A stretch of 64,000 nucleotides of DNA from Cloeon dipterum (GCF_949628265.1 NC_088786.1:32261681-32325680); one strand, 5' to 3'. Numbered from the stretch's first letter, positions 12,801-26,230 are shown. Notes: generated from the letters alone by a model not told the origin. Made by a program: numbers and translations.

Positions 12801-15466
12801 GATTTTTCGCCTTCCTCAAGTAAATAAAAATGGGTCAATATCAATTGTTATGATCTGGCCATTCGACGCACAAATACTAATCTCCAACTCCCAATCTCAG
12901 AGCGAAACGTTTAATCACACACTCACGCCCGCTAATCAATTTTCCAATTACGAGTGGCCGGAACACGTGTTATTGTGGACCATATCCTAACAAGATGAGC
13001 GCGCGTTGATACACGCTCTCATCTCACGTGCTGCTGTAATTTAAATGCACTTCTTTTCAATTTGGAAAGGAATAAGCTCTGGCCGCGCGCGCGAGAAAGA
13101 AAGAGAGAGAGAGAGAGACGAGATCCTTTGTTGCTGCCTTTGCTATCAGCGACGCAATCTGAGCCATAAATATTGCACGGCCATTATGATCCTCTCAGTC
13201 GTGAATGCAGCCAGATGGCCTGCGTCAAAACCCCATTGTTCGAATTCATTCCGGTTCCATTGACCACAGAGGAAATTCAGATTTGAAATTTAAAGCCTGT
13301 CAAAAAGAGATTTCCACAACTGCTCGTGAGATTTGTAATAATTTTTCGCGTCATGCCGGTTGCAGGCGAGTTCGACATGAGGGTCAAGTCGTGCTCGGCA
13401 AGCGACGGCAGCGGTGGCCACGTGATCCAGCTCTCGGACGAGCGCGGCTGCGTCCTGCGGCCCAAGATGGTCAGCCGCTTCCTGAAGGCGCGCACGGCCG
13501 ACGAGCGCGCCTCCGTCATCACCTACGCCTTCTTCCACGCGTTCAAGTTCCCCGACGCCCTCAGCGTGCACATCGACTGCAAGGTGGAGATCTGCCGCAA
13601 GGGCTGCCAGGAACACTGCTTCGAGCCGGCGGCCAACGCCCAACTCGGCCACGGAGGGCCTCCCTCCGGCCTGCCCCTCGCCTACCACGTGAGTTCTTGT
13701 CTCCGTAGTGTCAAATTATAAGCCTTTTTAATATATTTTCTTTTGTCGATTTATTGCAGAAATCTTTGAAATATTTATTTGGTTACTATTTCAACAAAAA
13801 AGTATTTTTTAAAGCTATTACTGCGCTGGTGGGTGAAAAATAAAAATAAAAATCACTGATAAGCCGATTAAAATTGCATCTCGACTTCAACAGGGCTTAA
13901 AATGATTGTAAAAACCACTTTTAATTTCAGGGACCTCCCATTGAGCGTCGTGAAGACCTGAGCGTGCACAACGCGGCCAGTGAGGACTTGCGTGAAGAGG
14001 TGCCGCAAAAATCTGTGTATCCGCCGCCCAAGTCGAAGCTGCGTGGACACAATCCTCAGTTCCCTTACGGACCGCGCTACCTCGACATTGACCCAGAAAA
14101 TGGTACAAAAAATGCGTTTCCCTAAAAAACAGTCCTTTTAATAAAAATATTTTAAATCTTCCCCAGACACGGTGCCCGTGGGACCGACACCGAGAAGAGT
14201 GAGGAGGTTCGTGGCCAAGTCTTCGGCGGAGGACGTCGGAGTGTCCGGCCTGTACGAGGTCATCAGCGAGACTGACCTTGCCTTCTCCGTGGACAACAGC
14301 AGGCAAGAAAACGTCGAGGTCTATCAGGTGAGGACTCAAAATAATTCATGCAACCCTCGCGACCGTTGTGCACAACAGGTTGCCTATGTAGCAAAAAATT
14401 CGGAGATTGGAAATACATATTTTATTTTTTATCCGGCATGATTTACGAAATCCAAGGCAATTCGCCGATGAGGAAGCTCTTAAGATTTGACGTTTTAGTT
14501 TTTGGCGAAATTTTTGAAATCAAATTACGAAGCCATTTTTCATTCAATCGTAATGGTTTTTCTTAGGTAAACTCTACTTGACAAGACAAATCGATCGATG
14601 GATTATTTTTTACTTTCTGGAAAAGCTAAATTAAGCAATAAATATATTTCAAATCAATTTTGAAGGTTTGGGCCTTTTTTAAAATCTCTAAAAGTCGCTG
14701 AAATCATGCTATAAAAAGTTCTATCATTCTACGTAGTTCACACGTGGAAAGTCTTCACGAAATCGATGGTTTCGCTTAAAAATCGAACGTCTAAATACCC
14801 AAAACCCCAAGAGTTTCCTTGATAGTATTAGAAGTCGTTATCAGATGGCGCCACCGTTCATTTACAATTTTTCAGGTACCTCCACTGTAATTTCAGATAC
14901 ATTGTTGGCCTAAATAGATTTTATATGATAATTTAAAAACCTATTTGGTTCAGTCAACCACGATAGAAACCAGTAGAAACTACAGTTATGTGTTTATTGT
15001 TTTTTATTCGTATCTACCAATATTGGCCCATCAAATTAAATCTTTTCACGCCAAGAATATCGCATTTCAAGTGCCCAGATGATGTTTAAATGAACTGAAG
15101 TGTCATCTATTAACGGCTCCGAACAAAATGGATGTTTCAAATCAACAAATTGAAGAATCAGAAAAATAAATATCTTTTTCAATTTACCTGGAAATTTTCT
15201 CACCCGTTTTTTATTTGTTTTTGTTGCGACAGGGTCAGAGGCAGACCGACGAGGAGATCGTGTACGGCATCTGCCTGCCCGTGCAGAGTTTCGGGGCGCT
15301 GTTCGTGGTGCTGGGCGCGATGGCGGTGGCGGCCTCGTTGTTCGCCGGCACGCTGTTCCACCGGTACCAGAAGCAGCGCGAGACGCAGCGCGTCTCCGCC
15401 TGGCTCACCCTGCGCAGCTTCCTCTCGCTCGCCGGCCTGCAACAGCAGCAGCAGCAGCACGAGTAG
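890..15466 (+). CDS. ZP-domain transmembrane protein, cuticle/apical matrix type
   Basis: Coding exons are 890-952, 11146-11307, 11950-12373, 13366-13688, 13931-14102, 14167-14327 and 15233-15466; all have GT-AG borders and the joined frame gives 512 residues. Residues 1-21 form a hydrophobic signal peptide. The ZP domain runs from about residue 48 (VMCGKEHMDV) to about 310, with the expected spaced cysteines and the blocks FDGLVFSKGQYGD, DNVDCWMEIQHGKGPW and AFKFPDALSVHI. RRVRR at 391-395 is a furin-type site, as ZP proteins need for release. A membrane segment lies at about 449-475, followed by a short cytoplasmic tail ending in glutamines. Known ZP proteins polymerise at the apical surface and attach the membrane to cuticle. 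From memory the best Drosophila match is the CG15020/piopio-like group; the exact orthologue is inferred. The first intron (10.2 kb) is far longer than the others. Confidence 0.9.
4130..4480 (+). repeat. Diverged dispersed repeat, copy 1
   Basis: The stretch aligns by eye, in the same orientation, with 32625-32940. Shared blocks in the same order include GGAGCTTT, TGTGGAATT, TCAGGAC, a tract around TCCAAC, and CGCTTGATTAGC against CGTTTGATTAGC. Many indels separate the copies, so this is an old repeat of unknown class. No terminal repeats were found. Confidence 0.5.
5248..5263. repeat. (CG)8 run
   Basis: Sixteen bases of perfectly alternating C and G lie inside the ZP gene's first intron, in an otherwise AT-rich setting. 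Such runs can adopt Z-DNA; no function is claimed here. Confidence 0.9.
14788..14930 (+). repeat. Dispersed repeat, copy A
   Basis: It lies in the last intron of the ZP gene and aligns with 38332-38480. The strongest shared core is GTTCATTTA followed by GGTACCTCCACTG and TTTCAGAT, with CGTTAT(C/T)AG just upstream. A loosely similar inverted copy of the AGATG...GTTCATTTA block lies at about 15075-15110, so this may be a small DNA element with degenerate ends. Confidence 0.55.
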
Positions 15467-15782
15467 CGAGTTTTTAAAAGAAAGAAAGAAAAAAAGACTC
15501 TGAATCAAAAGGGTGCGCTCCGTGTTGCCCCCTCCGCCCGGCGGAGGGAGGGATGCGGTCGGGGGCGCGCGCAAGGACTCTCCTAGTCTCAATCTGAAGC
15601 AGTTGAGGCGCCATTCCTCCAGTCATTCGTCCGCTCAGGACTCACACTCTGGTTGCGGTTTCATTTGTACATATCCACATGCAAACACACTCATAATTCA
15701 GTTCGCAACGTAAATACAAAATATATTATTTATTTTACACATCATGTGACAGAGGCTTGCAAGGGAGAGCTTGACGAAAGAA

Positions 15783-15788
15783 AATAAA
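15783..15788 (+). terminator. Polyadenylation signal of the first ZP gene
   Basis: This is the first canonical AATAAA after the stop codon at 15464-15466, giving a 3' UTR of roughly 340 bases. Confidence 0.6.
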
Positions 15789-15809
15789 ACACACGGTAGT
15801 GCTGAAGTG

Positions 15810-18600
15810 TACATAGATGAACAGGGTAAATTGGATCAGAAGCGAAAAATGTACTTTAAAAATGCTCAAAGCTGGTTTTCGGCTTACTTTTGAACGCAAT
15901 CAAAATTCGTCGAATGCCAAAAGTTTCGTCGGGTGGCAGTGTTTGACCTTTCTCCCTATCCTCTTCTCTAGCTGTGCGTGCAGGCCCGGGAAAGCTCGCT
16001 TTGTCACTTTCGGCCCGTGCCGCGAGAGAACGATCGCCTCCTCTTAGCCCACCTCTTATTTTTACAGACAACTAAGTGTTCTATGCGAATCCAAGCAATT
16101 TACGTAGCGTTGTACTATCCCCGCATTAATGCCAAAAAACACAGTCGCGCCGCCGACTGGTCAGCTGTATTTTTTTCCACTCACGCGCACGCACACATAA
16201 TCGCAGTAATTTATCGTTTTGTTTCATGACACGCGGATGCTCTCTGCGTTCTGTTGGTGAATTCATGTCCTTCTTCTCACTTTTCAGCTTTCCGCGTGTG
16301 TGAGTGTCTCTTTGCCAATGAGAATATATACATAAGAAACGAGTGTTTCATGCGGTGTATTACTTTTTCTTAACTGTTTTTGCGAGAGAGAGAGCACGTG
16401 CAAGATTTGCGACTCCCGGCATCGGCCCCTTTTGCTGTGTACGAAAAATAAAACGTTTCCTTGCGAGATCGGCACTTTTGCACGTGTTCTCGGTGACAAG
16501 CGTCTAACAAATAATTTATTTAAACATATATTTATGACGACATATTTATTAAAATACTATTTATTTAACTTGCTCAAAAACTGTATGAAATAAAAGACAG
16601 CATGCAAACCGACGATTATTTTCGTTGGGTGTAAAATGGTTCCAATTTCTGTATAAAAAAAATGCCGCGTCGCATCAGCAGGTGCTTTTATAATGTTTGA
16701 AATTATATCGCTGAAGTTTGTGAAAAGCACGTGCGACCGCTCGACTTATTCTGCGGAATCAGTTTGCTCAATAAAAATCACACTTTACTCAAGACAAAAA
16801 AAACGACAATTTTATTTCTATGATCACCCATTTTGTTTGAAGAAGGTCTTTGCGTTATATCCACGGATTAGATTTAAAAAAATTGTAATTTAAATATTCT
16901 TACAATCATAATCTTTTGTGTAGCGACTGTTCATTAATATTTTTTTCATTTTGATTTCCGTAAATTAAACTAATTAAATATCTTTTATTTTTTTAACTTT
17001 CACAATGACAATGACAAAAAGGGTAGACACTTTTTAATTCACTCATCAGCTTTGGCAGCAACAAGCATCAATAATTATTAAAAAGACACACAAAGGCTTC
17101 CTGGGAGACAAAAAAATAATTTTCTTATCATTTTCCTCGATTTATTAAATGGAGAATTAATTTCATTGAACAATCATCTCATTAAACTCTTCTGAAAAAT
17201 ATGATCAAAGGTTCTCGGATTGGAATGCCATTCATTAGTTTTTATTTTATCTTTATCAGCAAACAATGATGCGGATGCCGTTGCGAATTCCGCGGCCATT
17301 CACTAATTGTCGCCCGGATGATTAATTTATCCGGCTGACAGTGAGTGACGAACACAGAGGCGGTGCGTGCGTGCGAACGCGGGAACGCATTTCGCGCAAA
17401 TTCAGCAACGTCAGTGGCAACAATGGAGTCTGTGCGATTGAGGGTCAAGGCTCAGCAACGGACGCCTCTTTTTATTCTAGCTTGGGGATATTAGAAAAAT
17501 ACCGGTCACTCTCAATTGAGGGAACACCTTAAATCTCCGCGCCGACGACCGTTATCTTCTCTTGGCTAAAATAAATGCCCGATCGCGTCGCATACGACGA
17601 GCGCAGAGAGCAAGGTGCTGCGTGCGTGGAATTCCTGCCGAAGATGAGATGCTGCGCTCCTTTCTTTCTCCCACTGATCGGCAGCTTCTGAGGTTCTTTT
17701 TTTTCACTTAGTTCGTTCGAGTGGTTCTGGGAAATGAAACGCACGGATGTGTACTTACAATGCATTTAAGTGTTCGTTCTTTATTCTTTGTGACTCTGTT
17801 CCAATCTCGTGTATCATTACATCACTCTCAGTGTGAATCAATGCAAAAAAGCCAAATAAGTCCGATAAAAACACACATGGCAACTTGGTGTTGTCGGCGG
17901 CTGCTCCTGTTGCCGACAAAATTGAGCACTTTTTCTTTATGCAAGAGACAAAATTAGTAGTTGTTGTTCCTCCCGGCATCTGATTTTTCGATCGGTTAAA
18001 ATTAGCATTAAAAATAAATAGATAGATGCATTAAAAAATAAATAATATCGCGGGCTGCTCGAGCAGCCCACGAGAGTAAATTTACCTGACCATTAAAAAC
18101 AACCACCACTCTCTGCGATGGCGCTGCGAGCGAGCGACAGACAGCAGAGAGACCGACGACGCACAGCTATTAAAGGTTAAAAATGCACGCGATTGCGGTA
18201 AAATGTAAACGCACATGCTGACGATTGAGAAAAAAACTAAAACTGCAGCTACGTGATAGCCGCCCGCCCGACGAGGCCGACTCGTCCGGGGCAGCGTGTT
18301 GCAGATTGAGATGCACTCGCGCGGCCTTTTTCACCGGCAAAGGCCGCAGGGAGTTGCAATTTCGCGACTAACCTTGAGCAAAACGACGCGTACCACGTCG
18401 GCGGCGAGGAAAATGCGAAATTTCCTCACCCCCGGCGTGCTCTATTTCAGAGAGAGAGAGAGAAGGAGAAATCCCGAGATTACGTAAATCGATCGTGGAC
18501 AGAACGGAGGGAAATGAGGGGGAGGAGGAGGTGCGGGCGAGACTTGAATATCAATCTCGCAAGTATAGTGATATTTACAATAAATAAATAAATAAATTAA
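15810..18600. other. Region between two convergent ZP genes
   Basis: No supported coding exon is present. The stretch holds the 3' UTR of the minus-strand ZP gene at its right end; no canonical AATAAA for that gene was found close to its stop codon. It also carries an 18-base perfect palindrome at 18052-18069 and a few GA runs. Short open frames here are not credible genes. Confidence 0.6.
18052..18069. repeat. 18-base perfect palindrome
   Basis: GGGCTGCTC is followed directly by its reverse complement GAGCAGCCC, centred on an XhoI-like CTCGAG. There is no loop, so it suits a dimeric protein site better than a hairpin. It lies downstream of the minus-strand ZP gene, possibly within its 3' UTR. 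Confidence 0.85.
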
Positions 18601-18668
18601 GGAAGAGAAATTTCGTGTTGTCCTTAACAGGCGGTAAATTCAGTCGGGGGAGAGGTTCGAGGGGGTGG

Positions 18669-21600
18669 CTAGTAGGCGCGGCCGTGCTTGGGCACGACGT
18701 TCTTCACGGGGCGCAGTTTGCAGTAGAGGGCGGCCGAGAGCAGACACGAGACGAGCAGAACCATCAGCAGCACCATCAGGGTGGAGGCGAAGCCCAGGGT
18801 GGTCATGCACACGAAGCCCTTGTCCACGGGGTTGACGGGGAAGACGAGCGTGCTGCTGCTCGTCTCGTTGCGGTCGTCGTCCAGGCTGAAGGTCAGGTCG
18901 CCCGTCGACACCACCCTGATGACCTTGCGCACGCCCACCTCCTCCTGCTCGTCGGGGGTGGCGCGACGCGCCCTCCGCTCGTCCCTCGGCCTGCCGGCGG
19001 CCACGGGCGCCGACGCAGCGGCCAGGTAGTGGTCCACCGGCGGTCCGTACAGCTCGTCGGGCACGTGGTCGTTCGTGGCGCACTGGTCAGGGCACTGGTA
19101 CCGGCAGATCTGGATCGTGCACTGGAAGTGCACCTCCATCGAGTCGGGGAACTTGAACGCCTGCAGACAGCAAAATATACGAATTAGCAAAATAGGCAAT
19201 CGACGATTTTCAAAATTTAAAATTATAAACGTGCATTTTAACCTAATAGGCACTTGCAAAGTTTGAAATCACCGAAATCACCAAATTTTTTCGTCGACAA
19301 GCATAATAAAGACCTTGTTCTAATCAAAAGAAACTGTTGAATTTGCTAAAAGGTTAATAAATTACTTTAGTTGAGGTTTTTTCATCGCGAAAGTCAAAAG
19401 CTTGAATATCAGAAATATAAACTGGCAGAGAAAATGTTGGTAAAATTTGTAAAATTTGGTTAAATCATTGAAAATATGAAATAAACACTATTATTTAATA
19501 TTCAGTTAAAAACACTGGACAATAATTTGTAAATCGCGGTCACCCTTTTGCTAAACCCTGAACAATAATATCATTAAGAACGTTTTGCGATTGGAACAAC
19601 AACTAACTGTAAAAGGCTGATGTAAAAAACTCATCTTGTACGAAAATCGCATTAAATTCCGACAGTAAAAAATTGTAGAAATAAATTGATGCTGTGTCGA
19701 ATAAAAATTCTTGGCGAAAAAATTGAAATATTCAAAGTTTTGGTCATTTCATCCATTTAATTTTCAGTTATTAACCTGCTCATGTGTACACTTAGGGTGG
19801 AAATTTTTTAAATCAATCGCATTTAATTTTTAAACCTTTTTTAATGTTGTTCCTGTGTTTGGCTGGGTCTTATTTCCTGAATTTCGCACCTTGAATATAC
19901 AGTTATGGGATTGATTCTAAAATCTGAGCTAAATTATCCTCGTTTTTTATAAAAACAATCTCTTAAAACACTAAGCGCAAATGGCTGATAAAAAGGTTCC
20001 AAATTCATTTTGATGAAGATTTTCTTTGGAAATATTCAATACATTCGGGACAAAAATCAAAAGATCATCAAAATGACTTCATTTTTATAAATTTTTCTAG
20101 TATCAAAAAAATGTGGTAATTTAAAACAATTTTCTATTATAAAATTGGTAGAAATGCTGAATTTTTTTGTATGTAACGTGAAAAATTATCTCACCTGGAA
20201 GTGTGCGTAAGAGAGGACGGAGGCGCTGGCACCGAAGTTCTTGATCTTGGTAAACCTGGACATAAGCTTTGACCTGGTGACGCATCCGCGCTGGTCCACC
20301 AGCTGGATGGGCGCCCGCTTGCCGTCGTGCGCCATGCAGTTGCGGACGAGCATGTCGAACTTGTTGTCGTCCTCCTTGATGGCCAGCACCATGGTCATCG
20401 TCTGGCCGATCTTGACCAGGCCGGACACCTCGGAGGCCCAGGGACCCTTGCCCACCTGGATCTGCATCCAGCAGCCGACGTTGTCGCCAGCGAAGTCCGC
20501 CCTGACGACGTCGAGCATGTCGACGGCGAAGGGCCTGAAGGTGACGGCCTTCTCGTACTGTTCGTGCCACGTGCAGCGCAGCTTCCTCGCCTGGTCCCAC
20601 ACCTCCTGCACCTGCGGGTCGTACTGGATCACGATCGTGTTCTCGAAGTAGGTGCCGCTGCCCGAGTCGGCCCCGTAGCCGTACAGTCCGTTCTCCGTGT
20701 TGCCCTGAGTTCCGCACGCGTGGATGCCCACCTCGAACTTGATTGACGACTTGCCCAGACCGGACGGCAGGTGCACGCAGTTGGCGTTGCTGTAGTGGCC
20801 CTTGGAGAAGACGATGCCGTAGAACGGCTTGTCGAATGCCAGCAGAACCTGTCAACAAAAAACTGGCGTTTCAGGAAAGGATTTTTGACAAAGAAAATTA
20901 ATTATAAAAAATTTTTTTGAAATAAAAAATAAATTATTTTCTAGAAGTATTTTTATTATTTAGTTTAAACTGTTTATAGTTTTAAAAATTTATTAATAAA
21001 CATTAAATTTAATTTTCTTTTAAATTTTTAATATTTTCAACAAGTTGTTACAACTGCGTAGCATTTTGTATGATATTTGAAAAAGTTAATTATTTCTAAT
21101 CATTTTTCTTACAGAAAAATAAATAAAATTGCCACCTTGTGAAACTATAATCTATAATGATAAACAATACTGTTCATTTCCTAAATGGATCATTGGTATC
21201 ATTAAGTACCTCAAGATATTTGAAAATGTAGATTTTGTGGTGAACGGAGTGAAAAGTACCATATTTTGGAATTTCCTACAAAAAGGATGAATTTAAAAGA
21301 AGCAGGAAAGAGTAAAAAATTTATTGTAGGCGTAGTGTGGCACGCATAATTACGTTTTATAAATAAATTCGTTCAAAACAACACTGTCTAGAACCGATGA
21401 AATTAAAATTCCTCACCTTCATGAAGTTCTTCTCGCACTTGACGTCAAGCTGCACAATCTTGGGCATGTCTCCAGTCCACGCGTCAGGGGGCCCAGAGAG
21501 AGGGGGCCCGCCGAAGGAGCCGAGAGGCCCCAGGGGTCCGAGGTCGATCTTGTCACCGGCTGGGTCGGGGCCCCTCACCTTGGGCTGCGCAATCGGCAGA

Positions 21601-24600
21601 CGATGCTCCTCCTCCACCGAAGGACTGTCCACTTCGGACGCATCGGGTTCGCTGTCCGCGACTTCCTCGCCAACCAGGCCCTGAAACGAGAATTGCGCGT
21701 TAAAGCGAGGGCCCAGCGAAGAGAGAAAGATTATCAGCATATTTCCATTCCGCCGCGGCGCATGAATTATTGCCTCGCGGTATTTTTAAACATAACGGTC
21801 GCACTTTTGGGCATTTTAGTTTGTGACGAGATAGAAGAAGCTCCTCTTTATTAAAACAGCGATTATCTTTGTAAAATACGATCCACAGTTCATTTAGAGT
21901 TGACCCACGCGTTTATACGTATACGTATTTAACTGCAAAGTAACTCATTGTAGATAATTTCCCGGCCGTTAAAGTCTCCCATCTCAAAACACGGAGAGGC
22001 CTTTTAGCCGGCCGCACACGTGAAATTATATTGACGCGCGCGTTATTAAGTTCCCTCGTGTTTGAGATAATAAAATACGAGCAGCGTGGTCCATTAGTCT
22101 TGAAAAAGTCACTGCGCGCAGAGTGTGAGAAAAAATAGGAAACAACATCCGAATATAGACGAATAATCCAACTCGTTAAATTTTATATCCCGCCGACTCG
22201 GATTTACGGTGTTTTTCTTTCCTACTCTCCCCGCGAAGGGGCACTAATAAATAGGAAACTTCTCTTTTTGTGGGGCACATTTTTTGTTTGCTAGCGGTGC
22301 TCGTTAATCTTTCAGTCCGGCCACGGGTGATTTACATCTCATGAAACCAAATATTCAAATGACGATAGAAACCAAATATAACCACCTGTAGAGAGGCACT
22401 TCCTGGAATTCAATTTGATCTTCCAAGGGATCTTTTTAGTTAGTTAATTTATTGAGTTGGAGCAATACATTTAACGATCCAATGTAAAGAGGGCTGTGAA
22501 ATTTAGACGATCAACCATTTTTATCTGAGATTCCAATCGTTGCGTAGCCATCAAATTAAGCCATTTGGACTAAACTGTATAGATTTGGTTAAAAGCCTAG
22601 AATAATTGCATATTCGTTTTGTTTGTTTCGCTCCATCAAATTTTTCATATAGCTTTAGCGAGAATATTTCAGTCCAATGATTTTTTAATCAGTTTTTCAG
22701 GCGAAATTGCTACTTGCGTGGGAAAATAGGTTCATTTTAGGCCTGTTGTAAAACTGTTCTGATTTTTTTATTTATATAAAGAAACACCAATGGTGTACAA
22801 CAGTCATGGACATGAATATAAAATATTACAGTACACTGACTGTTCTCGTTTTGGTTATAATTTTTTTATAGATTTAAATTCTATTTTTCAGCTAAGATCT
22901 TTTTAACATTTTCGAATCATTTCACGCATCATTGCAACGTGGACAAAAATTCACGTCTAGCTCGTTTTGGTGGTAATGCTAGAAGTATGAAAAGAGCCAA
23001 ATTAAGGTTCAGGCATAATTAAAAAATGTTTCAACTCATTCTCAAATGATAAAGAAAATCGCCCTTGGTTTTGTTTGCTACTATTTTTCAATTTAGCTGG
23101 CAAAATAAAAACAGCTGTTTTTTTTAAATTTATCTGTGCTTTTTTACGTTTGTGAATCCAGTACAGTTTCCATTACGAATAACAAATATCTTGAGATTTG
23201 GCAGAATTGGAAAAACCTCAAAATTTTACAGTAAATTGGGCAGGAACGATGTCTCGTAAAACAGTTTAAATCAGCCAAGAAACCGTCCGGAAAACAGAGT
23301 CTACAATGCTCAAATATTTCTGAAGAAAAACGCCTAATATTCAAAGTTTTGAAAGTTTTTAACAATGGAAGAAAGATCATAAGGGAGGCAATGGCGTATA
23401 ATTATTGAAAATGCAAAATAAAACGAATTTTGAAGCACAGCTTTCATTCATTCATTCATTTTTGATCAGAAAACTCGATCTATGTATCTTTGTCCTTCTG
23501 GAATAAATTCCTCTTTTAGACTTTGACCAGAAAAATCTCTGCTAGCTCGTTGATGGCTCGAAAATATCAATCAATCAATGCGGCTCCATTTTTGTAGAAT
23601 GGAACAAAATGCAATTTACTTTAATTTTCAAAATTTAGTTGAAAAATATTGTTTAAATTCCTCGGAAATATCAAAGACAGCATGATCAAGCTTTACAATT
23701 AATTTTTATAAAAACTATATTATGTTGCCTAAAAATCCCCTCCATTTTTTCCCATTGAAGTTTTCTTCAACCCTCCGTAAATGGCCAGAATTATCCAATT
23801 CAGATTTTTCGACTAAATTCAAGGCACCGACTAAATTCCTAGGAGTTTCCTTATTGAGACCGAGCTGCAATCAAGGCGATTATGTGCGAGAGCGCGGAAT
23901 TTGTGCGAGAGCTGAACACGTGTTTTCCGCCGGCGATCGAGTGACAAAACGGTGGTTTCGTCCGCGCCTAGAGAAGAGCGAGACAAGTGGCTTTCAATGT
24001 ACAGTATCTTCTGGTCGACGGCGGCGCGGCAGAGGCTGTGCGACGCGAGAGATGCTGCGCGCGCGGAGCATCCCGCTCGTTCGCTCACTCGTTCGCTCGC
24101 TCGCTTGGATTAGGAGGTCATTTGGGCATCGCGCCTGCGGCACTATCGCGCGGTACTCAGCATTCCTCCAAGGTTTACTGGGTCAAGTGTGCATGCGCGT
24201 TTCCTATTATCCAACATTATGCCGCGCGTATGTACGCCCGGCCAGCCGCCGACCAGCCTCCGCGATGAAGATCTCGCGCCGAGCACCGCCAAACTTTGTC
24301 ATTCATTCTCGCGCGGCTCGAGGAAAATCCTTTTCCTTCGGAATGAAGCCCGAGGGCGAACCCGTCGTTCGAGGAAATGTGTTCGTTCCTGGAGCGTAGG
24401 AACTTTATAGACTGAGGAATTTCAATTTATGGACCACTTTTACGGTGCATAGTCAAAACTTCCGACTTGATAAATCAAAAGCGTTATTTCTACCAACACA
24501 CCAGTAAACTCGGAGAAATGGAGAAATGAAATTTAATTTAAACAAATTATTTTACGTGAAGGATTTCAATCTTTCACATTTTCCTCGAATAGTCACCAAA

Positions 24601-25284
24601 CCAACAGTAAGAAAAATTACAGAACATCGATATTTTCACCTGAATAAATATTAATTTTAAAGTTTAATTCATTTGTGTTGATTTTCTGAATTCAGGACAC
24701 ACCTTGATTTTTTTTTATCAAAAACCCGTCATAATTTTAAAAATTTCTTTTACATTGTTGCAGCTTCTATTTAGCAGATAAATAAAATGTGTGAAAGTAA
24801 TTCATAAAACAGAACATTTTGGGAATTAACGCAGATTTTACGAGTCAATTTTTCATAAAATAATTCAATTTGCTATTTTTTTCACTTAAATCTCTTAATG
24901 TAAATTTCTAGACATTTTTTTTATTAAAATCCTCCGTCTGCTGTTGAACTCTCAATTACATGAGAACAAGCGCTGATCATTTATTTGATAACCCGGCAAT
25001 TTTCCTTTCCCTCTCCGAGAGTGCAGACAAGTTGAATAATGGTCTTTTCATTCCCATGCAACTACTGATAAAAGATATTATTATTTGCGACGTGCACACG
25101 CGCGTGTGTATGGTAGGGCGGGCGGGCGGCGTGATTGTGGAGCATCTTATTTCTCTGGTATGCGCGTTTGTGTGACGAGCGTGCAGAATTAATGTTTCGC
25201 GTCCCTTGTTGCAACAATACATAAAATAAATGTGGCACGTACCTGGGCGAGCAGAGCCGTGACGATTAGTATTCTCAATAGCAT
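18669..25284 (-). CDS. dyl: ZP-domain protein, Dusky-like type
   Basis: Coding exons in transcript order are 25284-25243, 21680-21417, 20848-20195 and 19160-18669, all phase 0 with GT-AG borders; the product has 483 residues. The first 14 residues are a hydrophobic signal start. Residues 15-90 are an acidic, Gly/Pro-rich spacer. The ZP domain runs from about 92 (VQLDVKCEKN) to about 349 and includes FYGIVFSKGHYSN, GSGTYFENTIVIQYDP, NVGCWMQIQVGKGPW and AFKFPDSMEVHFQC. RRARR at 382-386 is a furin-type site, and a membrane segment lies at about 437-466. The domain text matches the Miniature/Dusky/Dusky-like family, which shapes apical protrusions, wing cells and cuticle in Drosophila. The assignment to dyl rather than a sister gene is inferred. 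An acceptor at 25299-25301 leaves a 14-base 5' UTR in this exon, so a non-coding exon lies upstream. Confidence 0.9.
19161..20194 (-). other. Last intron of the Dusky-like gene
   Basis: An AT-rich intron of about 1 kb. It splits the ZP domain between YAHFQ and AFKFPDS. Nothing else recognisable was seen in it. Confidence 0.8.
21681..25242 (-). other. Intron after the signal-peptide exon of the Dusky-like gene
   Basis: A 3.6 kb intron. Open frames of 225 and 93 codons at about 23720-24400 come from a GC-rich patch and lack any protein-family signature. The patch may be regulatory. A CATT repeat lies near 23445-23460. Confidence 0.7.
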
Positions 25285-26230
25285 ATTGTCAGCAACACCT
25301 GTAACACGAACAGAACAACAAAGTTAGTAAATGGAGACATGAAGGCGGCGGGCCGAGCGACACCAATGAGCGTTTGATCAGCACGAGCGGAAAACGTATC
25401 AATTAATTGGGAGGTGAGAGAAAAGGCAATCAGTGGCACGGCTCGTTCAAGTCTCTCAGTCGTCAGACCGAAATGAAAATGGCGAGCATCGGTTGTTTAT
25501 TGCAGTGAAGTAAATTCAGAGCAGCAGTTAGCGTGAATTATCGGCGTTGCTTTTATTTTTCACAATTAAACCCGGTAATGTCCTGACCTAAAAAATCTCA
25601 AAGAGGAAAGAGAAGTAAAACCAAGCGTAGCAATTTGAACTGCAAAAGCTATTTAAAACCTAAAAATTTAACAAATATGACAAAAATAATTCCGATTGGT
25701 TTATTTTTAGGGTCTATCCTGCTCTTCTTCTCTCACGCTAATAAGTTCCTACGATTTAAATTGAAGGATCCTTTCTATTCACCTCTAAATTGTGAAATTT
25801 TTATGCATTTCGAATCCTTAAAATGTGAGTAAAAAAGCACCAGCCAATAATTAAATTCTGAATTGGCTAATACTTGTAACGATTTCATACACTAAATAAA
25901 GTGGCAGAATTTAACTAAGTTAAAATAATTATTTTTACTTTTAATCGCACGATTTACAAAAATGCAAACAGTTCAGTATCATAGGTTTAGTCATTTATTA
26001 CTTTTTGTGAAAGATACTACGATTATATCTTATGAACTAATTTTTAGAAGATCAATTTTAATTAAAATTGACTGTTGGACCGTTGGACACGTCAGTCAAT
26101 GTATCAGGATTGCCTTCATTTCAGCATTTCCTACCGTTAGACGTGCTAAAGACTTTTTATAGTAGCCCATTTGATCGGAATGCCGTCACCTAACAATTCA
26201 CCGACGAGCGACTTGAGAAAGAGGATGATG

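Noticed and set aside
18615..19187. 190-codon plus-strand frame opposite the Dusky-like last exon
   Set aside because: It is an antisense shadow of a GC-rich coding exon; the minus-strand frame carries the ZP end, furin site and membrane segment.
20121..20858. 245-codon minus-strand frame over the Dusky-like third exon
   Set aside because: It is a shifted-frame shadow of the real ZP exon at 20195-20848, which holds the conserved cysteines.
23722..24399. 225-codon plus-strand frame inside the Dusky-like intron
   Set aside because: It joins AT-rich and GC-rich halves of unlike composition, is rich in Arg and Ser from CpG codons, and shows no family resemblance.
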